Shown here: positions 21,884-29,528 of the stretch, in pieces | Numbering within the stretch: the stretch's first letter is position 1 | Layout of the letters: each line of letters opens with the position of its first letter | Assembly: GCA_964440295.1 (NCBI GenBank) | Contig: CAYTRT010000008.1 | Coordinates: forward strand, 1 to 46,622 | Length of the DNA stretch: 46,622 nt | Direction: 5' to 3' | Source: CALIKS01 sp964440295 | GTDB lineage: Archaea; Thermoproteota; Nitrososphaeria_A; Caldarchaeales; Calditenuaceae | Position numbers and translations under genes: made by a program | The notes under the pieces: generated by a model | What the model was told of the DNA's origin: nothing | The model's input: only the letters and a program-made list of their open reading frames with translations | Databases searched by the model: none

Positions 21884-23230
21884 TTAAATTGTTGATTTTG
21901 TGAAGTTCACGTTCCTTATCAGTGCGTATGGTGCTTTCACAGGAGTATCTACTTCCCACCATTTTATCCAGTACTTTTCATGAGTCATCGACTCGATGTT
22001 TTGCATCATTCTCAACATGTTATCGCTTATTCTCAGCTCCCTTATCGGTCTCTCAATGCTTCCATTAACTATCAGGAACATTCCATCTCTAGGAATCGTC
22101 GAGAAGTCTCCGCTCGTGGTGTCCCTGTACCTAAGGTACCAGTCATTCGTCACTAGTATGCCTCTGTCCAGCTTGGATATTAGCCCGCTCAGCGAGTCTG
22201 CTCCTCCCTCGACGACCAAGTTGAAGGGCGTTGGGACCAGTAGTCCTGCATTAGCAGTACTCTCGACGTTGAATTTCTTGGCGGTGTAGGAGTTGTGAAG
22301 ATACGTCTTCAGCACTCCATTCTCGATGATTATGTTTCTCCTAGTTGGTAGTCCCTCGTCGTCGAAAGGCTCTGCTCCAAAGGATCCGTGGATGGTTGGG
22401 TCATCGACGAGCGTAAGGATATCGGAGGCTACTTTCTGTCCGAGCTTATCTCTGAGGAAGGAGAGGCCTGAGTCCACGTGGAAGGCGGAAGCCATCTCTC
22501 CAACCTCCTCCAGAATGTTCGCAAGCGTCATCGGCCCAATTATCGCGTCGTAGACTCCAGGCTCGCCCGGGATGGGCTTATCAGCCATCTTAGCTATCTC
22601 GCCCGCGGTCGAGCCCACGCGTTCTGGTTTAAACTCGTCTAGTGTGCCTGTCGCTGCTGCGAACTGTCCACTCGACTCTCCATCTAGGAATGCCCTGACC
22701 GAGATCTCGACGGTGTCCTTCCTATTCTCTGCCTCAACCTTCTCGGAGGTCATCAAAAATCTGTAACTCCTCGAGAATACTAAAGATCCGGCGACTCGCT
22801 TAGCTCCCTGATTCAGTGCGCCGCTGATTGCCTCCTCGACCCAGCCGACGAGTTTATTGTGGCTTATCCTTCCGAACGATTGGTCGAGCAGTTTCCTATC
22901 ATACTTGAAGGGCCCCCTAGGGAGAGGTGCATAGACCTCGCCGGGCGGGGCATTCTTAGCAATCGAGACTGCGTTGTCGACTAGCTCCTTAAAAGACTTT
23001 GCAGATATGATGCTTGTAGAGGATACTGCGCGTTTCTCCCTCAGTGCAACGTAGAAGTCGGCCGACTCATCCATGAAGACCTTTGATACCGTGACCTCAT
23101 TATTCGAGAACCTCACCATGTACGTCTTCGTCGAGTAGTAGTTCAGAACCGCATCTGTCGCTCCTAACTTCTTAGCCAGCCTCAGCGCCTGTCTTGAAAG
23201 CCTCTCGACGTCCACCATGCCCAGAGACAT
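21884..23230 (-). CDS. pmbA: TldE/PmbA-family protein (TldD-TldE protease complex subunit)
   Basis: TldE (PmbA) pairs with metalloprotease TldD to cleave unfolded peptides. The 448 residues show the common fold: an N-terminal domain with VRFSNNEVTVSKVFMDESA, then a long β-rich region with IPGEPGVYDAIIGPMTLANI and GSFGAEPFDDEG. NSYTAKKFNVESTANAG and DTTSGDFSTIPRDGMFLIVNG are the end signatures. The HExxxH zinc motif of TldD is absent, so this is the TldE-type partner. TldD is not adjacent, although the two are often neighbours in archaea, so it must be elsewhere or absent. GTG/ATG starts near 23230 diverge from the kinase-like gene over a 99-base spacer with AT-rich promoter elements. Confidence 0.88.
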   Translation of the reverse strand: MSLGMVDVERLSRQALRLAKKLGATDAVLNYYSTKTYMVRFSNNEVTVSKVFMDESADFYVALREKRAVSSTSIISAKSFKELVDNAVSIAKNAPPGEVYAPLPRGPFKYDRKLLDQSFGRISHNKLVGWVEEAISGALNQGAKRVAGSLVFSRSYRFLMTSEKVEAENRKDTVEISVRAFLDGESSGQFAAATGTLDEFKPERVGSTAGEIAKMADKPIPGEPGVYDAIIGPMTLANILEEVGEMASAFHVDSGLSFLRDKLGQKVASDILTLVDDPTIHGSFGAEPFDDEGLPTRRNIIIENGVLKTYLHNSYTAKKFNVESTANAGLLVPTPFNLVVEGGADSLSGLISKLDRGILVTNDWYLRYRDTTSGDFSTIPRDGMFLIVNGSIERPIRELRISDNMLRMMQNIESMTHEKYWIKWWEVDTPVKAPYALIRNVNFTKSTI

Positions 23231-23329
23231 AACTAATCATTCATTCATATTAATCATTTCTCGTGACGCATCGGGTGGCAAAACAATATTTAATGGGCAT
23301 GAAGTACATTTTATGTATCGGAGACGAGT

Positions 23330-24874
23330 TTGAAGACGAGGGAAGGCATCGCTGCCTGCATAGAATATCCGGTAAAGACGCGGAGAGGCATAAAAAACGA
23401 ATTGCTCGAGATTTATCAGAGTCCAAGAATAGCGATATCCACGACTGATGACGGGGAGTCAAGGAGAATAATCGTCGGTCTAAACCTCATGGTGAAGGAC
23501 GTGGAAAAATCAAATATGGGAGAATTCTTCGCTTCTAGACTCCTGACACCATACGAGATACTTGCAGGCGAAGAAGAAGTGAAAAGCCTAACGCAGAAAT
23601 ACATCCGGAGAGCAATACGCGAAATAGTTTACGACGCAGTCAGCGACTACGGCTTAGGAGTCTTCAACATGCGCTTTCTCCCCCAATACTTTTTATACAA
23701 AAAAATCAAAGCTAGAATATCGCTTTACCCGCCAGCGTATCGTATCTACTGGTGGATCACCGATGAGTCTAGCGACCTATTAAGGACCGTGTTGAAGAGG
23801 GTGGAGAAGGAGCTCGAGAGTCTCTGCGATGAGGGATTACTGACTAGGAGCGTTGATGGATACTACTCGGTCAATAGGGAGGTAGCCAAAAGCCTAGACC
23901 TCAGTAGCCTGGACAGGCCACTCCCAAGCCTAAAAATAAACTCGCGGATAACCACTCTATTCAAGGCGGGAAAAATAGGGCTCACGAGCCCACTACTATT
24001 AATCTCGGAGACCGTTGATTTGCCGATTGAGGATCAGCAGCTAGATCCAGATGAGTACGCATACATCACAACCTCGACTGGCATCCACTCATTAGCGTCT
24101 AGCCAGGACATCTACGAACTAGTCAGCAACTACTCGGGAGTGAAGAGTGAGAGAATAGAGATAACGAAGAGGGGCGCGCTCTTCAACTCGACGTACGTGG
24201 CATTCGTCCGCAGAGACTCGGAACCAGCGGCAAGTCTCTTCATCAAGAGGTACGAGTCGTGGACAGACGTCAAGTGGGTAGTCGCTAAGATATGGACCAT
24301 GCATCTCAGGAACTTCTACTACTCGGCCTCTGTAAGGCTTGGGAATGAGTTGTTCTTTCTAAGCTACCTGAGAGAGCGTGGATTTAACGTTCCCAAAGTC
24401 ATCCACGTAGACTGGGAGAGAAAAATAATAGTGGAGGAGGCAATAGACGGCGTCGATCTCACATATTCTTGGATTAAAAAATCGAGGAAGGGCCTAGAAG
24501 AAATAACGGGGGCCTGCGGAGCGATGCTGGCCAGGATTCATAAGAGCGGCGTCGTGGTAGGCGATTGCAAGCCAGACAACTTCATCATCGATAGCGATGG
24601 AAAGGTGTGGATAGTAGACTTGGAGCAGGCGTCCCTGAGGGGGGATCAGTCATGGGACGTTGCCGAGTGTGTCCTATACATGGGACACTACTTAGACGGC
24701 GACGAGTTAGAGGAATACGCCGAGTCACTCATCTCTGGGTACCTCTCAGAGGGCGATCAAAAAACAGTCGAGAAGGCGCTAGATCCTAGATACCAGTTCG
24801 TGATGCTTCCATGGACGCCCATCTGGAACCAGCTAAGAGTGGTGGAGGTGGTCAAGAAGCTCCTCAAGAAGTGA
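23330..24874 (+). CDS. Two-part protein with C-terminal Bud32/RIO-like protein kinase domain
   Basis: The 514-residue protein has an atypical kinase domain at residues about 290-500. The ATP lysine is probably K306 (SLFIKRYES). VEEAIDGVDL marks the hinge, the catalytic loop is VVVGDCKPDNF (D412, N417), and the metal Asp is D430 in IVDLEQAS. HxSGVVVGD resembles Bud32/ABC1/RIO enzymes more than Hanks kinases. The first 290 residues, including a helical block (SLTQKYIRRAIREIVYDAV) and a possible winged helix (ESLCDEGLLTRSVDGYYSV), match nothing I can name. The TTG start is backed by AATATTTAAT about 40 bases upstream. It ends 4 bases from the convergent nucleotidyltransferase gene. The target is unknown. 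Confidence 0.7.
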   Translation: MKTREGIAACIEYPVKTRRGIKNELLEIYQSPRIAISTTDDGESRRIIVGLNLMVKDVEKSNMGEFFASRLLTPYEILAGEEEVKSLTQKYIRRAIREIVYDAVSDYGLGVFNMRFLPQYFLYKKIKARISLYPPAYRIYWWITDESSDLLRTVLKRVEKELESLCDEGLLTRSVDGYYSVNREVAKSLDLSSLDRPLPSLKINSRITTLFKAGKIGLTSPLLLISETVDLPIEDQQLDPDEYAYITTSTGIHSLASSQDIYELVSNYSGVKSERIEITKRGALFNSTYVAFVRRDSEPAASLFIKRYESWTDVKWVVAKIWTMHLRNFYYSASVRLGNELFFLSYLRERGFNVPKVIHVDWERKIIVEEAIDGVDLTYSWIKKSRKGLEEITGACGAMLARIHKSGVVVGDCKPDNFIIDSDGKVWIVDLEQASLRGDQSWDVAECVLYMGHYLDGDELEEYAESLISGYLSEGDQKTVEKALDPRYQFVMLPWTPIWNQLRVVEVVKKLLKK

Positions 24875-24878
24875 TCAA

Positions 24879-25898
24879 TTAGTCTGACCCGAGGAGCTTG
24901 ATGTATTCACGGCCAGAGCCACTGAAAGAGCCTACTAGGAGCTGCCTCCAAGCTAGTTTTCCATTTCTGTATGCGTCCTCGAGCTTGCCTGAAGCCTCGA
25001 CTAAGTCGCCCGGCCTAAACTTGCATGCAAGCATCATGTCATAGGTAACCAACCTCTCGACTCCGTGCTCGTTATCATCGAGCATGTATATGGCGGGTGT
25101 AAATCCTGACTCCTCAGAAGACTTAATCCTAAAGACGCCTTTGAGACTCCCCCTAGATTTGTAGATGACCTCGCCGTAGCTATGGATCGGTCTAGTCCTG
25201 ACGCCGTAGATCGAGAACTTCCTGCCCCTAAAGAATCCCTTATTCACCACCCTCTTGGACAGTTTCTTGACGTCCTCTGGTCTCAGCAGCGGATACTTCC
25301 TCGAGGCCCTCTGGATCCAGTCATCAATGCCGAGGTCTCGGAGCAGCCTGAATTCGCCGCTCCTCGAATACTCATCTATCACCTCCATGACCCTCCAGAA
25401 CTCTTCGCGTCCATATACAACTAGGTCGACGTCAGATCCCTCGTGTTGATTTCCAAGAAGAAGTGACCCAGTTATTCCAAAGCTAGAGAGTGGTGTGCCA
25501 GAATGCTCTGAGAGGAACGATAGGAGCTCCGCGGCGACTTCCTCAAGGCCGCTCCTATTCTTGTTATTCATTATTCGCCACACGGCCTCGTCTGCGTAGA
25601 ATGCCCTGCGAATCATGGATATGGGCGGCGCAGTGATTGTCTCCGAGACAGTCTCGTCGTAGAATAGATACTCGGGCCTCGACTCCCTGATGAGATTCAT
25701 CGTCGCCAGTAGCTCCTCGACGCTGTATATCTTCATCAGCCGAACGTAGCTCTTCTCCGAGAACCTCCACGGCCCCTCTCCGGGAACATACTTCAAGAAG
25801 CTGAAGACCCTGCCCGGTGGATGTACATCGCCGATCACACAGAAGATCCAATAATCAACCGTCTCGAAGTAGTCACGATCCCTGAGGGGCCTATCCAT
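24879..25898 (-). CDS. Predicted nucleotidyltransferase (COG1665-like), copy 1
   Basis: A 339-residue protein with a Pol-β-type nucleotidyltransferase core near residues 138-160: FGITGSLLLGNQHEGSDVDL, with the GS and DxD metal-binding elements. The N-terminus has VIGDVHPPGRVFSFLKYVPG, shared with the paralogue at 26408-27385 (GVVHPPGRVVAIPKY), so both belong to one family. The second half is β-rich with FRIKSSEESGFTPAIYML and YDMMLACKFRPGDLVEASG. A HEPN partner gene, common for small toxin-type transferases, is not present. It converges on the kinase-like gene with a 4-base gap. The archaeal family is predicted only; RNA or protein nucleotidylation are possibilities. Confidence 0.75.
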   Translation of the reverse strand: MDRPLRDRDYFETVDYWIFCVIGDVHPPGRVFSFLKYVPGEGPWRFSEKSYVRLMKIYSVEELLATMNLIRESRPEYLFYDETVSETITAPPISMIRRAFYADEAVWRIMNNKNRSGLEEVAAELLSFLSEHSGTPLSSFGITGSLLLGNQHEGSDVDLVVYGREEFWRVMEVIDEYSRSGEFRLLRDLGIDDWIQRASRKYPLLRPEDVKKLSKRVVNKGFFRGRKFSIYGVRTRPIHSYGEVIYKSRGSLKGVFRIKSSEESGFTPAIYMLDDNEHGVERLVTYDMMLACKFRPGDLVEASGKLEDAYRNGKLAWRQLLVGSFSGSGREYIKLLGSD

Positions 25899-25983
25899 CT
25901 CCAGCCATTACTGGATGCGGCGTTTAATAAATCTGGGATGTGGCGAATTGAATATATATTGAGAGACGCGTGTGAATTATCTC

Positions 25984-26403
25984 ATGAGGATCGAGCCTTG
26001 GATCATCTACGCATTACTAGCGATATTTTCTTGGGGGCTTTGGGGCTTCGTCAGTAAGCTGGTGCTTGAAAGGGCTTCGTGGGCATCGATAATCATCTAC
26101 AACCTGCTAGGCTCCTCTATTATCCTGCTAGCTTACATGTTTTCTCAGGGGCCTCCGAGATTGCCCGTTGGTACGACCGCTATGTTCGCAGTTCTCTCAG
26201 GCGTTTTAGGAGCAGTTGGGACGACGTGTTTCATGCTATCCCTCAGCGGTGGGAGGGCATCGATAATTGTGCCTCTGACTTCTGTCTATCCAGTCGTCAC
26301 TGTCGCCCTTTCGGTTCTCATTCTCGGAGACGTTCTCTCTCTAAGGCACGCGGCCGGGATAGCGTTTGCAATAATCGCGGTGGCGCTCCTCTCATATGAT
26401 TAG
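25984..26403 (+). CDS. Half-size DMT/EamA-family membrane transporter
   Basis: A single EamA module with about 139 residues and five hydrophobic helices. WIIYALLAIFSWGLWGFVSK opens it. GVLGAVGTTCFMLSLSGGRA sits in the middle, and PLTSVYPVVTVALSVLILGD near the end is the signature of the drug/metabolite transporter superfamily. Full-length members have two modules; one-module versions work as dimers. The start is ATG 25984, because the TATA-like AATATATAT at 25951 puts transcription start a few bases before it. The substrate is unknown. It lies between two paralogous minus-strand nucleotidyltransferase genes and ends 4 bases from the second one, as an insertion between them would. Confidence 0.8.
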   Translation: MRIEPWIIYALLAIFSWGLWGFVSKLVLERASWASIIIYNLLGSSIILLAYMFSQGPPRLPVGTTAMFAVLSGVLGAVGTTCFMLSLSGGRASIIVPLTSVYPVVTVALSVLILGDVLSLRHAAGIAFAIIAVALLSYD

Positions 26404-26407
26404 ATAT

Positions 26408-27385
26408 CTATGATGTGTCGCTAAGCGTTAGTAGATAGTCCTCCCGGTGGTTTCCGATGAATATCCGGTAGCTCCACGATTTGAGGTCGACTTCAAGCCT
26501 TCCAGAGACTCTCACCCTCTCCCCAATCTTGGCCTGCTCGGCAAACCTAGACCTCAACGAGGCCAGGACGCCGCATCTATATCCCTCTTCTGGGCCTCGA
26601 ACCACTTCGAGCACCCTTATGCCATATTCGTTAGGCGTGAAGATTGACCTAGAGTCGTCAGTTACTTCAGCTGTGAGGACGACTCTGCCGAGCTCCCGCC
26701 AGATCGCTGAGCCATACGTTTCCCAGTACTCGTCTGGGAGTGGCACAATCTTCGCAGAGTATACTACGCCTCTGTAGGTGCCGTATAGGAGTTTGCGGGA
26801 CTCATGTCTTATCCACTCGCTGAGAGGCACCGAGCTATCACTTCTCTTTGCTTCTAAGTCGTGAGAATGCCTTAGGTCGACTGGTCTCGTTTTTCCTTCT
26901 TTTCGAAGCGTGGCTAATGCCTCGATGACTGGGTATGCGTTTTTCGCGGAGTAGAATACGAGGTCTATGTCTGAGGAAGGCCCGTGTAGGCCTAGGAGTA
27001 TCGAGCCCGTGAGCCCAACTATCTCCATCTCTATGCCTGAGTATCTACAGACCGTCTCGGCGAACTCAGCGGACAGACTGGCCAGCCCGTCTCTAGGCTG
27101 ATTATTCCTGAACCACCCCCTAGCTACTATGTGCCTAGATATTTTCTCTATTGGTATCTGTGGCAGTACTTGTCCTGAGTGGTCGTCAAAGACTATCGCC
27201 TCCGGCATCCTCTCTCTTAGATATGCGTAGGCATCTTCTAGGTTTACTATCTTCGATATATATCGGCTGCTCTCTGGGTATTTTGGAATCGCGACAACCC
27301 TCCCAGGCGGATGCACGACTCCCTTCACGGCTAAGTATCCGACTCCTTTTGAATAGATGTAGTCGCCCTCCAGCGGCGTGATCAC
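26408..27385 (-). CDS. Predicted nucleotidyltransferase (COG1665-like), copy 2
   Basis: A 325-residue paralogue of the protein at 24879-25898. The shared order is VVHPPGRVVAIPKY (residues about 23-36), then VGLTGSILLGLHGPSSDIDL near residue 142 (GS...SDIDL metal site). A β-rich C-terminal half follows, with IFTPNEYGIRVLEV and AKIGERVRVSGRLEV, a possible OB-like RNA-binding fold. Sequence identity between the two copies looks modest by eye, so the duplication is old. The start is taken as ATG 27385. The divergent methyltransferase gene should begin at 27408, leaving about 20 bases. The function is predicted only from the catalytic motif. Confidence 0.75.
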   Translation of the reverse strand: MITPLEGDYIYSKGVGYLAVKGVVHPPGRVVAIPKYPESSRYISKIVNLEDAYAYLRERMPEAIVFDDHSGQVLPQIPIEKISRHIVARGWFRNNQPRDGLASLSAEFAETVCRYSGIEMEIVGLTGSILLGLHGPSSDIDLVFYSAKNAYPVIEALATLRKEGKTRPVDLRHSHDLEAKRSDSSVPLSEWIRHESRKLLYGTYRGVVYSAKIVPLPDEYWETYGSAIWRELGRVVLTAEVTDDSRSIFTPNEYGIRVLEVVRGPEEGYRCGVLASLRSRFAEQAKIGERVRVSGRLEVDLKSWSYRIFIGNHREDYLLTLSDTS

Positions 27386-27407
27386 ACTTATAGATTCGCC
27401 GTGCTAC

Positions 27408-28115
27408 ATGATAAAACTGATGCGTACTCGCTTTGGAGAGGTGCTACTAGACGTCTGGAGCGGTGTCTATCCCCCACGCAGGTCGACGAAGATGCTCGTA
27501 AAAAACATGGGGGATCTATCTGGGCGAATTGTACTGGACCTCGGCTGTGGGTCGGGAATAATCGGCATTGTGGCGGCGATTAGGGGTGCTGGCCGCGTCG
27601 TCTGCCTCGACATTTCTCTGAGGGCTTGTAGAAATGCCGTAAGAAACTTCAGACTGAATGGTCTCGCTGAGTGGGCCGACGTCGTCGTTGGTGATGGATC
27701 GTCGTGTCTGAGAGACTCTGCTTTTGACCTCGTAGTCCTTAATCCGCCTATGACCCCGTCTCCCAGACCGCTACCGAGGTACACTTGGGGAGGGGCCGAT
27801 GGCAGGGGATTCCTGAAGAGATTCCTAGCAGACATCTCGAGGATCCTTAAGAGTGGTGGGCGCCTCTTGGTTGCTGCATCATCGCTGGTCGGCGTCGATT
27901 GGGTTGCCTCTACGCTTGAGAACCATGGACTAAGCGTGAGGGTGCTAGATTGCGAGCTGGTAAGGTGCGGCAAGATGCTGAGAGAGTTGTTAGACTACAT
28001 ACACAGCCTTAACCATGCCTCGATAATCTCCCTAAGTGGTGAGCCACACTGGCTCCTAGCCGTGCTAGAGGGAGAGAAGAAGGAGTTAGAACCTCCAGCT
28101 CCTTTAAAGAGCTAA
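27408..28115 (+). CDS. SAM-dependent methyltransferase, PrmC/HemK-like
   Basis: The roughly 235-residue protein has the SAM-binding motif I VLDLGCGSGIIGIVAA, an acidic end of strand 2 (VVCLDIS) and motif IV VVLNPPM. The NPP(Y/F/M) signature marks N-methyltransferases that modify glutamine amides or adenine/guanine. The context FGEVLLDVWSGVYPPRRST before motif I resembles the archaeal HemK/Mtq2-type enzyme that methylates release factor aRF1. The last motif residue is Met instead of Tyr or Phe. The ATG 27408 start is preferred over a GTG at 27378 that would overlap the divergent gene. Release-factor methylation is my best guess; other substrates are possible. Confidence 0.75.
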   Translation: MIKLMRTRFGEVLLDVWSGVYPPRRSTKMLVKNMGDLSGRIVLDLGCGSGIIGIVAAIRGAGRVVCLDISLRACRNAVRNFRLNGLAEWADVVVGDGSSCLRDSAFDLVVLNPPMTPSPRPLPRYTWGGADGRGFLKRFLADISRILKSGGRLLVAASSLVGVDWVASTLENHGLSVRVLDCELVRCGKMLRELLDYIHSLNHASIISLSGEPHWLLAVLEGEKKELEPPAPLKS

Positions 28116-28187
28116 GCATCCCAGACGGACCCATGATCGCTAAGCTTTAATTATCGTTGATTCATCTTGGCTTAGAGTGTCTAATAG

Positions 28188-29528
28188 ATGACTGAGTCTT
28201 GGCATGGATATAGGGGCCTGGCTCGGGACCTACTAATCAGTGCTGGAGTCGACGTAGGAGATGAGGTCGAGATAGTCAAGCCCGACGGCGAGGTCTACAG
28301 GGGATACCTAATGTCTAGATACGAGCATGCCGAAGAGGGATACATCGTCTTAAAGCTCCGGAACGGATACAATATAGGCATAGCGATCACGAAAGACATG
28401 ATAGTGAAGCGTCTCGGCCCTGGGCCTAGGCCTGCCTTTAGGAGGCCGGAGCCGCCACACTTAGATCCGAACCTACCCCGCGTCTCGATCGTCAGCACGG
28501 GAGGAACAATCGCGAGTAGGATCGACTATAGGACAGGCGCAGTCAAGCCCGCGTTAACTTCCGAAGACCTAATCACGCTTGTTCCAGAGATCGCGGAGAT
28601 AGCGTACGTCGAGGCAGAAGTGCTGCTCTCAAAGTTCAGCGAGAATATGACGCCCAGCGACTGGGACATGATTGCCCGTAAGATGGATGAGAAGATACGC
28701 AATGGGTATTCGGGAGTAGTGGTCTCGCACGGCACAGACACGATGCACTACACAGCGGCGGCGCTCAGCTTCGCGCTGGCGGGCACGCCTATACCGATAG
28801 TCTTGGTCGGAGCACAGAGGAGCAGCGATAGGCCTTCCAGCGACGCCGCTGTAAACCTAGTCGCAGCTGTTCGAGTAGCGGCACATGCAACTTTCGGAGA
28901 GGTTGTGATTGCCATGCATGACTGGCACTCTGATGACGTCATCGCTGTCCACAGGGGCACGAGGGTAGTGAAGATGCATACGAGCAGTAGGGACGCGTTC
29001 AAGAGCGTTAATGCGAGGCCGATTGCCTACGTCAGGGACGGCGAGATAATACTTAACGATCAGGCAGTCAACAGGCGCGGAAGCGACAACTACGCTTTCA
29101 GGCCAGGCTTCAGCGATAAGGCAGCCCTGATCAAGTTCTACCCATCGCTAGGCCCCGGAATAATTGACTATCTTCTAGAGAGGGGGACTAGGGGGATCAT
29201 ACTTGAAGGTACTGGACTGGGGCATGTTTCGTCAGAGTGGATCCCAGCCCTGAGGAGGGCGACGAGTATGGGCGTATTCGTCGGCATGACATCGCAGTGC
29301 CGCTACGGAAGGGTAAACATGTACGTCTATGAGAATGGGCGAGACATCATGAGGGCAGGTGTGACGCCCCTCGAAGACATGCTCTCCGAGACAGCTCTGG
29401 TCAAGCTGATGTGGGTCCTAGCGAGGGCGAGCGACTTGGAGGAGGTGCGGAACTACATGCTCACGCCCATTGCCGGCGAGATAAGTCATAGGACTCTTCC
29501 AACAAGAATGAGGCCGGATGCAGCATGA
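28188..29528 (+). CDS. gatD: Glutamyl-tRNA(Gln) amidotransferase subunit D
   Basis: GatD is the asparaginase-like subunit that releases ammonia from an amide donor for conversion of Glu-tRNA(Gln) to Gln-tRNA(Gln). The 446 residues begin with the GatD-specific β-barrel (residues 20-75, GDEVEIVKPDGEVYRGYLM). The asparaginase core follows: STGGTIASR with T104/T107, VVSHGTDTMHYTAAAL with T183/D184, and VGAQRSSDRPSSDA. The C-terminal MTSQCRYGRVNMYVYENGRD is typical. The gene overlaps gatE by 4 bases (ATGA), so translation is coupled. GatDE is specific to archaea. The AT-rich element GCTTTAATTAT lies about 40 bases upstream of the ATG. Confidence 0.97.
   Translation: MTESWHGYRGLARDLLISAGVDVGDEVEIVKPDGEVYRGYLMSRYEHAEEGYIVLKLRNGYNIGIAITKDMIVKRLGPGPRPAFRRPEPPHLDPNLPRVSIVSTGGTIASRIDYRTGAVKPALTSEDLITLVPEIAEIAYVEAEVLLSKFSENMTPSDWDMIARKMDEKIRNGYSGVVVSHGTDTMHYTAAALSFALAGTPIPIVLVGAQRSSDRPSSDAAVNLVAAVRVAAHATFGEVVIAMHDWHSDDVIAVHRGTRVVKMHTSSRDAFKSVNARPIAYVRDGEIILNDQAVNRRGSDNYAFRPGFSDKAALIKFYPSLGPGIIDYLLERGTRGIILEGTGLGHVSSEWIPALRRATSMGVFVGMTSQCRYGRVNMYVYENGRDIMRAGVTPLEDMLSETALVKLMWVLARASDLEEVRNYMLTPIAGEISHRTLPTRMRPDAA

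Noticed and set aside
27467..27973. 168-codon minus-strand frame opposite the methyltransferase
   Set aside because: The plus strand holds intact SAM and NPP motifs; the minus frame is Ser/Thr/Pro-rich shadow sequence.
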